A stretch of DNA of 64,000 bases, from contig JAKSZT010053764.1 of assembly GCA_026826555.1 (NCBI GenBank), forward strand, positions 38,081,086 through 38,145,085, in the 5' to 3' direction. The notes under the pieces were generated by a model. The model was given only the letters and a program-made list of their open reading frames with translations, made no database searches and had not been told where the DNA came from. Origin of the DNA: Tolypeutes matacus (taxonomy: Eukaryota; Chordata; Mammalia; Cingulata; Chlamyphoridae). The translations under genes and the position numbers were made by a program. This document shows positions 45,300-56,649 of the stretch, piece by piece (position 1 is the stretch's first letter; every line of letters begins with the position of its first letter).

Positions 45300-45815
45300 A
45301 TGGGTGGATGGTATAGTAGCTTATCTCTAAGATGGCCATCATCAATTCTTTCCCTCCTTACATGTATAAGCTATTCTCTCATCGAGAGGTGGGACCTGGT
45401 CTTCCACCCTAATGAATCTTGGCTTGCCTTTGGCTATCTCTTAACCAATAAAACATGGTGGACATAATACTGCATAACTTACAAATCATAAGAAGCCTTG
45501 CAGCTTCTGTCTGAGTCTCTTGGAATACTTGCTCTTGGGGAATCCAGCTACCATGTAAGCAGTCCAACTACCCTGAGACCACCATACTTTGAGTAAGACC
45601 AATGTTGCCCTGCGGCAAGGCTATTTAAAGAGAGATGCTTGGCAAGTCCTCAGCTATTCTTGCCCCAGCACTAGATATGCAAATGAAGAAACCTTCACAT
45701 GACTTAAGTTCCAGCCTATCAACCCTCAGAACCAAGAGAGGTAATACATTGTTTTACTCCACTAAGTTTTGGGAGTGGTTTGTGATGCAACAATAGATAG
45801 CTGGAACAATTTATC
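45300..45815 (+). mobile_element. MLT1-type MaLR LTR
   Basis: AAGATGGCCATCATCAATTC start, AATAAAACATGGTGGACATA, and the 3' end TCCACTAAGTTTTGGGAGTG with GCAACAATAGATAGCTGGAA. Confidence 0.72.
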
Positions 45816-46455
45816 TAAGAAATATACTTCAGGGCTTGTAGTTTGTATTTTGGTGAAAACTCTCAGACTTCTGTTAATTTTCATGATAAATGAAGGTAGC
45901 TTGAAGAAATGGCATGATTTATGTTTTACAACAGTATTTGGCTGGAAGGCACTGAGCTCACTGATATTGTGCTTGGAATACATTCAGATATGGGCATTTA
46001 GATACAATAAATTAAAGAAAGCAGGCAGGCACCATGTTCACAAGGAGCTGCTGGTATCCTCTTATTTGAAAGAACACAAAAACCTGCCCCAAAGCTTCTC
46101 CTCCCACCAGCCTGAAATTCCCTTCATTAATGTCTTTCCACCAGCCTGAACTTCCCTTCATTAATCCATTTTCACCCCATCTTACCTAAGAAGGGTAATA
46201 CATATATTTCCTGGGGACCGTGCAACACCCAGAGTACTCAGTCTGTCAGAGCAGCTACCTGAACTTGGAAGAGGAGCCAGGAACAAGGAAAGATGGGTTT
46301 TAAGAGCTCAGGAAAGGGTCTGAGCCCGTGTGAGAAGTCAAGGTGAAGGGGTCTGGGTGGCATGCAGGCATTGGGAGGGAGACTAGAGGAGGGGGACAAC
46401 TCTGAAGACAACCCTCCCCCACTTCCTAATTTTGTGGAGGGCTGGTCTTACATAA
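45816..46455. other. Unassigned, short tandem duplication
   Basis: CCACCAGCCTGAA(A/C)TTCCC occurs twice at 46104 and 46138 (34-bp period). No gene recognised; the 126-codon frame at 45769-46149 overlaps the LTR end. Confidence 0.4.
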
Positions 46456-46860
46456 AACGATTGCCATTTCTTATTGAGCATCTTCTATATTCTAGACACT
46501 ATACTCACTACTTTATCTCACTACTTTATCTCATTAAGATCGTCATCTCATTAACCCTCACTACAACCCCATAGTAGGATAATTTTGAGAGTGAAAAGGG
46601 CACTGTTAATAATTATGCTATTAATCATTACAATCATCATGAAAACATCCTATAAGCCAGGACCATCCCAGTCCAACCTGGACATATGGTCACCCTATCT
46701 ACGCGGCTGTACAGTTACTGCCCTCATGCATAGATGAGGAAACTGAGGCTCCAAGAGATTAAGTTACTTACCCAATGTCTCACAGCTAGCAAGTGGTGGA
46801 CTGGGATTTGAATCCAAATAGTCTGACTCCTGAGTCTACATTCTTTACCACTACAGCTAA
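46456..46860 (-). mobile_element. MIR, with about 135 bp of foreign sequence inside
   Basis: Antisense MIR at 46456-46585 (TTATTGAGCATCTTCTATAT) and 46720-46860 (TAGATGAGGAAACTGAGGCT, AGCTAGCAAGTGGTGGACTG). Confidence 0.72.
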
Positions 46861-48478
46861 CTGTGTGATTAACATAGCTAGTCTTCAATGCACAAGGCAC
46901 GACCTGGCAGTCAATGGGCTGCATTTGGTCCACAGATATGTTTTACTTGCCAATCACTGATATTTTTTTAAATTGAACTTGAGTGCCTTTGGGTGAGGCC
47001 CACCTGTTCCAGTTCACCTTATAATTTCCCCTACTTACACCTGGCCCATTTGACTCATTTATAAATGTGATCCCCGGAGGCATTCAATCTGGAAGCTCCT
47101 GAACTAACACATTTCCTGGCATCTTTTGCTGTTCACTGACCACTCCTGCTCTCTTCTGCCTATGGCCTACATTCTTTCTCATCTTCTTACCTCTACAGTC
47201 TCTCGTGTGTAACACCGACAATCTCCTATCCCTCTTTTCTCCATTTCTCTCTTGCCTTTTTGGGAGAAGTTTCCACCTCCCATTCCAGTGTATCCGTAAC
47301 ATAGCAAAAAGCCCCCAAGGTTTAGCTGGGTATGATTTCCATCTCACAGGATCACTCCAACTAATGGTGTCCAATGTATCCAGGTATCCAATGATCACGT
47401 GAAAACACACCAGTTAATTTATAAATTACAAGTGAGAGGTAGGTAAGTAGTAACTACTCAAAAGGACTGTAATCGTTGCTGAACATTTACTTATTTTGAA
47501 ATTAACATTAGAAATCTTTAAGCAAGCATCACATAATTTTTTAGTGTTTATAAAAATTGAATGGGTTTTTGAAGATGTATTCCTCAAGGAATTTTATGCA
47601 TTGGGGGGGCATTCATTTGTTATAACAAAATAAAGGTTTAAAAGTTTTAGGCAGGTTAAAAATGGCTGAATCACATGCAAGGATTCTGTGGAACCCTAAA
47701 AGAAATGCTAATGAGACATTAGAGGGGAGAGCACTGAGATTTCGAGAGCAAAATTTTATTTTGCAAGCGATAAAGATGGTCAGAGAACAAGGATAACAGA
47801 GAAGAGTGATTGAAAATGAGCAGGAGGAAGAACTCATCAGATAGAAATGCCAAATGCAAATAACTGCCAAGCTCTAATCAACGCAGAAGAGCTTCACTCA
47901 AGAAACATGCTACAACTCAGAGGATTACAAAGAACTTGGAAACTTCTCATCTTTCATACCCTCTGATACAAATATACCTTTTCTCTTTAAAAGAAGATAC
48001 CTTCTTTCATGTTTAGCCTTTCCCATGACCATCAACATGTCACAGAGACAGACTTTTAACAGAATCTATTTAAACCTCCAGAAATCTGTATTTAACAGCA
48101 GACTTGCTCAAGAATTTGATGATTGGATTAATTAAGGATTGTGTGTAACAGGAATTGGATTTTTAATTTACTTGAGCCAATAGTGCCTATGAATATAATA
48201 TATAACTAGATAAGTAAAATGTGAGGATTCTTATTAATAACTATTAAGGTCTGCTAGAATGGGCACTGCTACACCAAGTATAGCCATTTAATGTCTATTA
48301 TTTGCATTTGTTAGAGGTTAAAATTATATCTTTGGGTCTCATGAAAAATACAAAGTAGAGAGAAGAGGGTTCTCCTTTCAGTCATTTAGTTTATGATGGA
48401 CTTGGGAGAAGGGAGGCTAGTTGTAGAGAAAATTTATTTTCAGAATTTTTAGTTGGAGCAGTAGTTAGAGAGGTGTCG
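46861..48478. other. Unassigned 1.6-kb stretch
   Basis: 46900-46950 (GGGCTGCATTTGGTCCACAG) may be a small hAT scrap. Otherwise nothing recognised. Confidence 0.35.
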
Positions 48479-48621
48479 TGGATTGAATTGTGCCCACCCA
48501 CCCCACTCCGCACCTCCCCAAACATATTCAAGTCCTAACCCCTGGTCTTGTGAATGTGAACCTATTTGTAAATAAGATCTTTGAAGATGTTATTAGTTAA
48601 GATGAGGCAAAACTGGATCTC
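48479..48621 (+). mobile_element. MaLR-type LTR 5' fragment
   Basis: GTGGATTGAATTGTGCCCAC start and TAGTTAAGATGAGGCAAAAC near the break, where old L1 sequence begins. Confidence 0.6.
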
Positions 48622-48690
48622 ATCCATGTTGTAGCATCTATCAGTATTTCTTTCCTTTATTTTTTATTTTTTAAAATTTATTGAAATATA

Positions 48691-49355
48691 TCATTCATAC
48701 ATGAACATACATAAACAATAAGTGTATAGTAATAGTTGTGAACTTACAAAACAAACATACATAACATCACACAGGGCTCTCATACCTCACCCTACCACCA
48801 ATACCTTGCATTGTTGTGAAACATTTTTAACTAATGATTAAAGAGCATCCTCAAAATATTACTACTAACCAAAGTATTTTCCCCAACCAACCCTATTATT
48901 ATTATTTACATCATTTATACATGAACATACATAAACAATAAATGTATAGTAAAAGTTGTAAACTTACAAGGCAAACATTCATAACATCATACAGGGGTCC
49001 CATACATCAAACCTCCACCAACACCTTGCATTGCTGTGAGACATTTGTTCAAATTATGAAAGAATATTATCAAAATCTTACTACTAATTATAGTCCTTAT
49101 CTTACATTTGGTGTATTTTTCCCCCAACCCACCCTATTATTATTTTTTAAATGTATTTTTATGACAAAAGTTGTAAACTTGCAAAACATTCATACACAGA
49201 ATTCCATCATGTGCAGAATTCTCAAACAACACCCCTCTATCAATACACCACACTGTGGTGGAACATTTGTTACAGATTATGAGATAATATCATCCAATTA
49301 TTACCAGTTCCACAGCATATATTTGGCACACATTTTCCATACTCCCCCATTATCA
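48691..49355 (-). repeat. About 220-bp tandem units in L1 3' UTR
   Basis: ATACATGAACATACATAAAC occurs at 48697 and 48917, and the following about 200 bp align, including ACACCTTGCATTG/ATACCTTGCATTG. A third, more diverged unit starts near 49150 (GACAAAAGTTGTAAACTTGC). Confidence 0.8.
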
Positions 49356-49829
49356 ACACAGTACATCTTTGGCATAGATGCAAGAATATTAACATTATTA
49401 CTGTTAACCATACTCCATAGGTCACTCCAGTTGTATTTTTCCCATGCTTCTCCACATTCCCACCACCCTGCAACAGGGATGTACAGCAGCTCTAGCTCAC
49501 AAAGTACACTCTTGTATCTGTACCTTCATCCACTATTCTCATGCACTTCTGGGTTTACTGTGAGATTCAGCCCCTAGGTTATGCTCTAGCTTTCTGTCAA
49601 TTGGCATTTACATCCCTATACTAACATTTTCAGCCACATCCCCATTTATAAACCAGTTGTTACTCACTATAATGTGTTACCATCACCTCTGTACATTTTC
49701 ACACTTTTACAATAAAGCTAATTAAAACTTCTACATACATTAAATATCAGTAGTCCATCTCAGTGTTCCTCTTATCTCCTTTAAGAATCCACCACCTACC
49801 ACCAGGTCTTGAAGATATTTTCCTACATT

Positions 49830-50483
49830 TTCTTCTAGAAGCTTTATGGTTCTTGCTTTTATATTTAGGTTTTTTTTATTTATTTTGAGTTAATTTTTGT
49901 ATAGGGGTCCTCTTTCCTTCTTTTGCTATGGATATCAAATTTTCTCAGACATTTATTGACTGTCAACCATTTGTTGACTGTTTTGTCCGAGCTGGGTGGG
50001 TTTGACAAACTTGTCAAATACCACTTGACCATAGATGTGAGGGTCTGTTTTTTAACCATCAGTTCAGTTCCATTGGTCTATGTGTCTGTCTTCATGCCAG
50101 TACCATGCTATTTTTACCACTGTAGCTAGGTAATACAACTTAAAGTCTGGAGATGAGAGTCCTCCAACTTCACTTTTCCTTTTTAAGATGTTTCCGGCTA
50201 TTCAGGACCCCTTACCTTTCCAAATAAATTTGACAATCATGTTTTCCATTTATTTAAAAAATGCTGGTGGAATTTTTATTGGGTTTGCATTGAATCTGTA
50301 TATCAATTTGACTAGAATTGACATCTCAATGATATTTAGTCTTTCAATCCATGAGCATGGAATGTTCTTCCAATTATTTAAGTCTTTTTTAATTTCTTTT
50401 AACAATGAGTTGTAGTTTTCTAAGTATGAGTGCTTTACATCATTGTAAAGTTTATTCCTGAATATTTGGGTTTTATCTGTCAT
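49830..50483 (-). pseudogene. L1 ORF2 fragment, late RT region
   Basis: The 78-codon frame at 50250-50483 contains the L1 ORF2 block WKNIPCSW...RLNI...[16 protein letters not shown], which lies after the catalytic core of the reverse transcriptase. Continuation to about 49830 is recognisable at DNA level but frameshifted. The endonuclease domain and the RT active site region are absent, because ORF1 ends only 60 bp upstream. Confidence 0.85.
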
Positions 50484-50543
50484 ATTTTATTTTCACCACT
50501 CTTTTGACACTTTTAGTTACTTTTACTGATATAATCTTCATTT

Positions 50544-51423
50544 CTAGACTCTCTGCCAGACCTCTCTCTCCTGTCTTTTCTTTTCTGGCTGTAGCACATC
50601 CTTTAGTATTTCCTGCAAAGCAGGTCTCTTGGTTACAAACTCTCTCAGTTTCTGTTTATCTGTGAATATTCTAAACTTGCCTTCATTTTTGAAAGACAAT
50701 CTTGCCACATATAATATTCTTGGCTGGAAGTTTTTCTCTTGAAGTATCTTAAATATATCAAACCACTGTCTTCTTGCCTCCATGGTTTCTGATGAGAGAT
50801 CAGCACTTAATCTTATTGGGTATCCCTTATATGTTATGCATTGCTTTTCTCTTGCTGCTCTCAGAATTCTCTCTTTGTCTTTGGCATTTGACATTCTCAT
50901 TAGTAAGTGTCTTGGAGTTGGTCTATTCAGATTTTTTCAGATGGGAGTACATCATGCTTCTTGGACATGGACATCTATGTCCTTCAATAGGGTCGGGAAG
51001 TTTTCTACCATTATTTCTGCAAATATTCCTTCTGCCCCTTTTCCCTTCTCTTATCCTTCTGGGACACCCATGACACATATGCTTGCACATCTCTTGCTGT
51101 CATTTAGTTCCCTGAGACTTTGTTCAAGTTTTTCCAATCTTTTCTTCATTTGTTCTTTTGTATGTTCACTTTCAGAGGCCATTTCTTCAAGCTCACCAAA
51201 TCCTTTCTTCTGCCTCTTCAAATCTGCTATTATATGATTCCAGTGTATTTTTAATTTCATTTATTGCACCTTTCATTCCCATAAGATCTGCTATTTTTCT
51301 ATGTATGCTTTCAAATTCTTCTTTGTGCTCATCCAATGTCTTCTTAATATCCTTAATTTCTTTAGCCATCTCATTGAATTTATTAAGGAGATTTGTTTGA
51401 ACATCTATGATTAGTTGTCCCAA
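50544..51423 (-). pseudogene. L1 ORF1, frame broken
   Basis: L1 ORF1 encodes an RNA-binding chaperone of the retrotransposon. Three segments survive. An N-terminal coiled coil lies at 51193-51423 (heptad-rich, KEIKDIKKTLDEHKEEF). A middle piece at 51051-51260 ends in the RRM-like start VMGVPEG and a TAA stop. The C-terminal domain is at 50544-50900 (KERILRAAREK, YKGYPIRLSADLS, FQPRILY.A.LSF, TKRPALQEIL). The first and second segments are in different frames, and further stops lie at 50900-51050. The total of about 293 codons is close to normal ORF1 length. Confidence 0.88.
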
Positions 51424-51899
51424 CTCCTTTATGCCATCTGGAGGCTTATCTTGTTCCTTTAACTAGGCCATATCTTCCTGTTTCTTGGTGTGGATTGTAA
51501 TGTTTTGTTTTTGTCTTGGCATCTGGCTTACTAGAGTATTTATTCTGGGTGCAGTTTTTCTCTTTAGTTTAGGGCTTCCTACCCTTTCTCTCTTGCTGGT
51601 TGTGTAGTAGGAGCCAAGGATGTAGTTGGTGCTATAAGCTGTGAAGGCTCAAGCTACCCTCATTGCCTTAAGGACCAATGAAGCTTCTCCCCACTTTCTC
51701 CTTTGCCAGGGGTAGGGACAGAGTCACAGCTGTGTGGAATAATCCAAGTCATGCAGGCCTAGACTGTAGTTGCCCAGAGAGACTGATGAAGCTTCACATC
51801 CCTTTCTCCCCTGCCCAGGGCAGGGATGGTGCTGCAGGTGTGGGCAGCAATCTATGCAGTGCAGGTCCAAGATGACTACAATTGCCCTGGTAGATTTTG

Positions 51900-52670
51900 G
51901 ATTATTCAGTCTGTGCCAGCTAAATGTACCTGCAGTTACCTGGATAGGTTGGTGCAGGGCCCGTCAGCTTCCTCTATGCTAGAGGTGGGGCTGAAGCCTA
52001 GGCTAGGTCTGAAGGCCAATCTGGGTGAAAGAAACCAGTCTCTACCATCACTGTGATTTTCAGTCAGCCCGGCTTCCCCTCATGCTGGGGGTGGAGTCAA
52101 AATGGCGGCTACCGGCCTCCTGACTTGGAAAGGCTCAAACTTTAGCTGTTCTTAGGGTTATACTTTAGCCAGCCGAATTGACTAATCAGTAGCTGAAATT
52201 GGTGGCCAACTGTCTCTTGGGAAATGGAGCTTCCAATTCCTGCCACAGAATAGCTCCTGGGGTGGCTTGCACTGCCGAAGTAGGATGATCACCGGCCTCC
52301 ATGGCGTAGCCTGTAATTTCCCGGTGAGGCTGGCGCAGCTTCCCCCAGCTTCTTCCCTGCCCGAGGTAAGGGAAGCCTGGGGCTTAAGCTAGATTGGCAA
52401 TCTGATCTAGATGGAAAAAAGCTGGTCCCTACAGCACTGTGATTTTCAATCAGCCCCGCCTCCCTTCATGTCAGGCGCAGAGTTAAGATGGTGGCCACTG
52501 GCCTCTTTCTGACTTGGACAGGTTCAAAGTTTAGCTGTTCTTAGTATTATACTTTAGCCCACTGAATTTACTAATCAGTAGCTGAAGTTGGTGCCCAATC
52601 GTCTCTTCCTCCCCCATTTTGGGAAATGGAGCTTTCAATTCCAGCCATGGAGGAGCTCCCGAGGCGGCTT
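51900..52670 (-). repeat. About 386-bp tandem monomers in L1 5' UTR
   Basis: CTGTGATTTTCA(G/A)TCAGCCC occurs at 52051 and 52437. Downstream blocks ATACTTTAGCC and CTAATCAGTAGCTGAA(A/G)TTGG follow in the same order in both. A similar, weaker copy may begin near 51670-51830. Confidence 0.8.
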
Positions 52671-52908
52671 GTGCCTCCAGTGGAGAATGGCATGGATTGC
52701 TTTACTTACGAATCTTCTCTGCAGATGGACAGCCTCCTCCTTCCATTCTTTCAAGGATGTTGCAGGATGCACTTCTGGTCTCCTGGAGCTCCCGAACAAG
52801 TGTTCTAGTTAGTTGAGGGTAACCACCAACCGCCCTGTAGCAGGAGGTGATTCTCGGAGCTCTTTACTCTGCTGCCATCTTGTCGGTTGTCCCCTATTTC
52901 TTTCCTTT

Positions 52909-53690
52909 TTATTGCTGAATAGTATTCTACTTTATGGATAAATCACATTTTATTTATCCATTTGTCAGTTTGTGGATATTTCAGTTGTTTTTGTTTTCAC
53001 TTTTTGGCTATTATGATTAATCTTGCTATAAACATCTCTGTTTTTGTGTGGACATAGTTTTCATTTCTTTTGGATATCTACCTAGGAGTAGAATTGCTAG
53101 GTTATATTGTAATTACATGTCTAATATTTTAAAGAACTGCCAGACATTTTTCAAAAGAGGCTACACCATTTTATATTCCCACCAGCGTGTATAAGAGGTC
53201 CAATCTCTTCATAATGTCACCAATACTGATTATTATCTGAGTTTTTTATTACAGTAATCTTAATGAGTGTGACATGGTATCTCATTGTGGTTTTGATTTG
53301 TATTTCCCTAATGACTAATGGCATTGAACATCTTTTCATGTGCTTTTTGGCCATTGTATATCTTCCTTGGAGAAACGTCTATTCAGACCCTTTGCCCAAT
53401 TTAAAGTGGGTTATTTTTCTTTTTTATTATTGAGTTGTAAGAGTTGTTTATATATTCTAAATATAAGCCCTTTATCAGTTATAAGATTTGGAAATATTTT
53501 CTCCCATTCTATGGGTTGTCTTTTCACTTTCTTGATGGTATCATTTGAAGAATAAAAGTTTTTAATTTAGATGGAGTCCAAATGATCTATTTTTTTCTTT
53601 TGTTTCTTGTGCTTTTGGTGTCATATTTAAGAAACCATTGTTTCATCATAGGCATGAAGATTAACTCCTATGTTAAAAATTTTTTTTTTC
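52909..53690 (-). mobile_element. Old L1M 3' region, target of the 48.7-52.9 kb L1
   Basis: Continues from 48622-48658. Antisense L1M landmarks: ATTGCTGAATAGTATTCTAC, ACCTAGGAGTAGAATTGCTA, CTCATTGTGGTTTTGATTTG and TATGGGTTGTCTTTTCACTT. Confidence 0.87.
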
Positions 53691-53815
53691 TCTTAGAGAA
53701 GTTGTTGCTTTACAGAAAAATCATGCAGAAAGTACAGAGTTCCCATATAACCTGTCCCCACAGTTTTCCCTATTATTAACACTTTGCATGTTAGCATGGA
53801 GTCCCATGTTTTGGA
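53691..53815 (-). mobile_element. L1-type 3' fragment
   Basis: GTTGCTTTACAGAAAAATCA, AGTACAGAGTTCCCATATAA and CTATTATTAACACTTTGCAT form a known antisense L1 tail module. Confidence 0.55.
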
Positions 53816-54887
53816 GCTCTTGCTCTTACCCATAAGAAGGCGTGTTCCTTAGGGTTCTCCATCACAGAACAATTGCTGGTGCTTCCATCCTTGCAGTTGT
53901 TGAGGCAAAGCCTTTGAGCCATTCTTGACTCCTCTTTCTCCCTTGTGCTACAACCAGACTTTCAGCATTTCCTGTAGAATTTTGGGGGTCTGGCAGTCTT
54001 CCTTCATTTTGTTCTCACTCTGTCCCCTTCAGTGCACCTGACATGTTTCTGCTCCAAAACACTTGTGAGTCTCTTGTGTGGAGCTTGGGAATACACTCCC
54101 TTAGACAAGTGGCTCCTTTATGGATCTTTTCTGGCTAACTCATCTCTCTTGCTGGCTTCTGCTGAGATAACTGAGGGGATCTCAGCTATCTCAGTCACAT
54201 GCTTAATGTCTTCAAATCAAATGCCTAATCCTTCTTTATGATTGAATAATCTGACCTTTTGATCTCTTCAGACATTAGCAAAAGTTTGTCCAGCTGCACC
54301 ATTGGTGTCTTTTACAATCTGGATAGGCAGAGAACATTCCAAATCATCAAATCCTGATTCCTTTTTGATTAACATTTCTTCTCCTCAATCTGTCTGTTTC
54401 CTCTCACATTTTACTATTAAGAGTAAGAAGAAACCAGGCCATGCCTTCAATAATTTGCACAGAACTCTCCTCTGTTAAATATCCAAGATTATTACTTACA
54501 AGTTCTGTTTTCCATACATGCTTTCTGCCACTATATAATACAGATAGCCTTTCCTCCAATTTCTAATAACATGATTTTCATTTTCTTCTGGATCTTCACC
54601 AGCAGTGCCTTTAATGTCCATATTTCTACCAAGTCTATTTATGATGATTTTAAGTATTCTCTAAGACAATATAGGTTTTTTTTACCATGCTCTTCAATTC
54701 CTCCTGAGCCCTCACCAGGATTTTTAGTATTCGTATTTCTACTAATAGTCTCTTCAAGGTAATCTGGACTTTTTCAAACCATGTGCTTCAGAATTCTTTC
54801 AGCCTCTTCCCTTTGCCCAATTCCAAAGTCACTTCCACACTTTTATGTATTTGTTATGGCTGCACGCCACTTCCAGTCACCAAAATC
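53816..54887. other. Unassigned 1.1-kb stretch
   Basis: No gene or repeat recognised. Pyrimidine-rich, which produces several Leu/Ser-rich frames. Confidence 0.4.
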
Positions 54888-55301
54888 TGTATAGTAAGTG
54901 TTCAACCAGAGAAAAGAACCAGTAGAAAATCTATATTAAGAAGTTCATTGCAAGGAATTGGCTTATACTATTTTGGGGGGATGGCTAAATAAGTCCAAAA
55001 TTCATAAGGCAGGCTGACAGGAAGAGTAAGTTGGAACTCTTGGGCATGGGAGAGGAGCTGCTATCCATAGGCGGACTTTCTTCTTCCCTCAGGGAAGCCT
55101 CAGTTCTGGTCTTAAGGCCTTTCAACTAATTGAATCAGGCCTACCCAGGTTATCTAGAATAATCTCCCTTACTTAAAGTCAACTGATTATGAGCTTTAAT
55201 CACATTTACAAAATATCTCACAGCAACTCCTAGTTTAGTGTTGGATTGGAAACTAGGGAAATGTAGCCTAGCCGAGGTGACACATAAACATGACCATCAC
55301 A
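54888..55301 (-). mobile_element. MLT2-type ERVL LTR, diverged
   Basis: TGTATAGTAAGTGTTCAACC to ACATGACCATCACA. Matches the other copies mainly at AAGGAATTGGCTTATACTAT and GAGGTGACACATAAACATGA. Confidence 0.7.
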
Positions 55302-55971
55302 ACCTTTTAAAGCCTAGCCTTGGAAGTTACACAATATCTGTTCTGCCTCATTCTATTGGTCAAAGTAAGTCACAGGGCCAGGCCAGCATCAATGTGGGAA
55401 TTAAATTCCACCTTTTGATGAGAATATTGCTAAATAATTGGTAGTGATTTTTTATCTATCACACACCTATATATAATGCTTGAAACATACTTAGCACATG
55501 ATGAGCATTTGATGCTTTATTTGATACCTTATTCTGTCAAAACTACTATGAAGAATGACTTGATATTGTTGAGGAAGGAACATGGATATTCATTAAACTA
55601 TTTCTTTGGTATGTGTTTTAAATGTTCTTAATAAAAAGTTTTTAAAACTACTATTAATATAAACCTCTTTTTCCTTTCCTTACTTCTTTTAAAATCTTTC
55701 TTTTCTTTCTTTCTTTTTTCCCTTTTGCCAACTCATTGACAGTCACCTTGGCCATTTTGCTCTGCACTAGGATTGATAGCTGCACCCATGATAAGTGTGT
55801 TCACAAAGACGTGGTACCAGGCAGTGAGTGTGAGGCAGAGGGCAAGATGATGAAAACACATCTGAGAGCAGAAGTCAGGTGAGAAGAAAGAAAGGCTGGG
55901 CTCATAAAAGGAGGAGATTGAGCTAAACATAGTGCTCCAATTTGGCCCCATCTCCTCCAAACTCTCCTTTG
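55302..55971. other. Unassigned sequence
   Basis: A TTTC-rich tract lies at 55680-55725. The 75-codon minus-strand frame at 55733-55960 resembles nothing I know. Confidence 0.4.
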
Positions 55972-55986
55972 GCCCTCATGCTATTT

Positions 55987-56634
55987 TATTTTATTTTTTG
56001 AGAATGACTTTTTATTTAGTCATTTTGGCTCACACCTGAAACTATGGAAATTCAGAGTTAAAATCCTTGCCAGTGAGCTTCTTATACACACCAAAAAACA
56101 TTTCAGCCTTGTATTCTACATTGTTCTGCTGTGCTTTGTCCAAATGAACATTTATAAGCCAGCTGTCATTCAATTTTACACGGATTCTGTTGCCCACAAT
56201 TTCAGTTGGTAGGACCAAGTCTTCAAGGATTGCATCTTGCACAAATGTCAGAGTACAGCTCCTGGGATGTTTTGTTTATTTTTTGTATGGCTTTTTCAAG
56301 TTGACTTAGGCAGAATTCTCCTCTGAGCAACAAAGACAACATGCTTTCCACTGAACGTTTTCTCCAATTCACTTACTAGCTGGACTTGGATTTTCTGGAA
56401 AAACTTCATTTGAGGAACGAAAACAAAGATTATAATAGCTTTTGGACCACCATCAACTTCAATTTCCTTGGCTGCTGTTATAACTGAACCTCTAGGTCTG
56501 AGTTCATGTCCAGCTCAAGAAGAACCTGAGAAATGCCAGACTCAAATTCATCTGGCTTTTCGCCATTAGAATTCACAATCTTTGTGCTCGAACTGAACAT
56601 GGCCTTTTTCTGGTGGAGCGCTGACCTAGGAAGA
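55987..56634 (-). pseudogene. RPS7P: Processed pseudogene of ribosomal protein S7
   Basis: RPS7 is a 194-residue protein of the 40S small ribosomal subunit. This intronless copy starts at the TCTTCC pyrimidine 5' end (56634), has its ATG at 56600-56598 (MFSSSTK), and continues through recognisable S7 segments such as [18 protein letters not shown] and VYKKLTGKD. It ends with the 3' UTR, AATAAA and an A-rich tail. The duplication GCCCTCATG(C/T)TATTT (14 of 15) lies at 55972-55986 and 56635-56649. Disabling changes: an about 13-nt deletion near codon 41, R106 to stop, a 1-nt deletion near codon 115, and E191 to stop. Full-length at insertion, made by L1 machinery, not functional. Confidence 0.96.
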
Positions 56635-56649
56635 GCCCTCATGTTATTT

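Larger units (their letters stand above)
48659..52894 (-). mobile_element. L1 with both ends, large ORF2 deletion
   Basis: The duplication TATTTCTTTCCTTT is perfect (14 of 14) at 48645-48658 and 52895-52908, and removing the insert restores continuous L1M sequence. From 5' to 3' on the minus strand: 5' UTR (52894 to about 51500) starting at the GACAAGATGGCAGCAGAG-like site; broken ORF1; a short inter-ORF piece; only the late reverse transcriptase part of ORF2 and its downstream coding; a long 3' UTR with tandem units; and an A-rich end at 48659-48680. It cannot encode ORF2 activity. Confidence 0.88.

Noticed and set aside
48942..49577. 211-codon plus-strand frame, longest in the window
   Set aside because: Antisense to the tandem L1 3' UTR, with product repeats mirroring the 220-bp DNA units.
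50774..51237. Two overlapping frames of 99 and 151 codons on the plus strand
   Set aside because: Antisense shadows of L1 ORF1, which is clearly recognisable on the minus strand.
6533..55301. Intact endogenous retrovirus
   Set aside because: LTR copies are solo or fragmentary, and no gag, pol or env sequence was seen between any pair.
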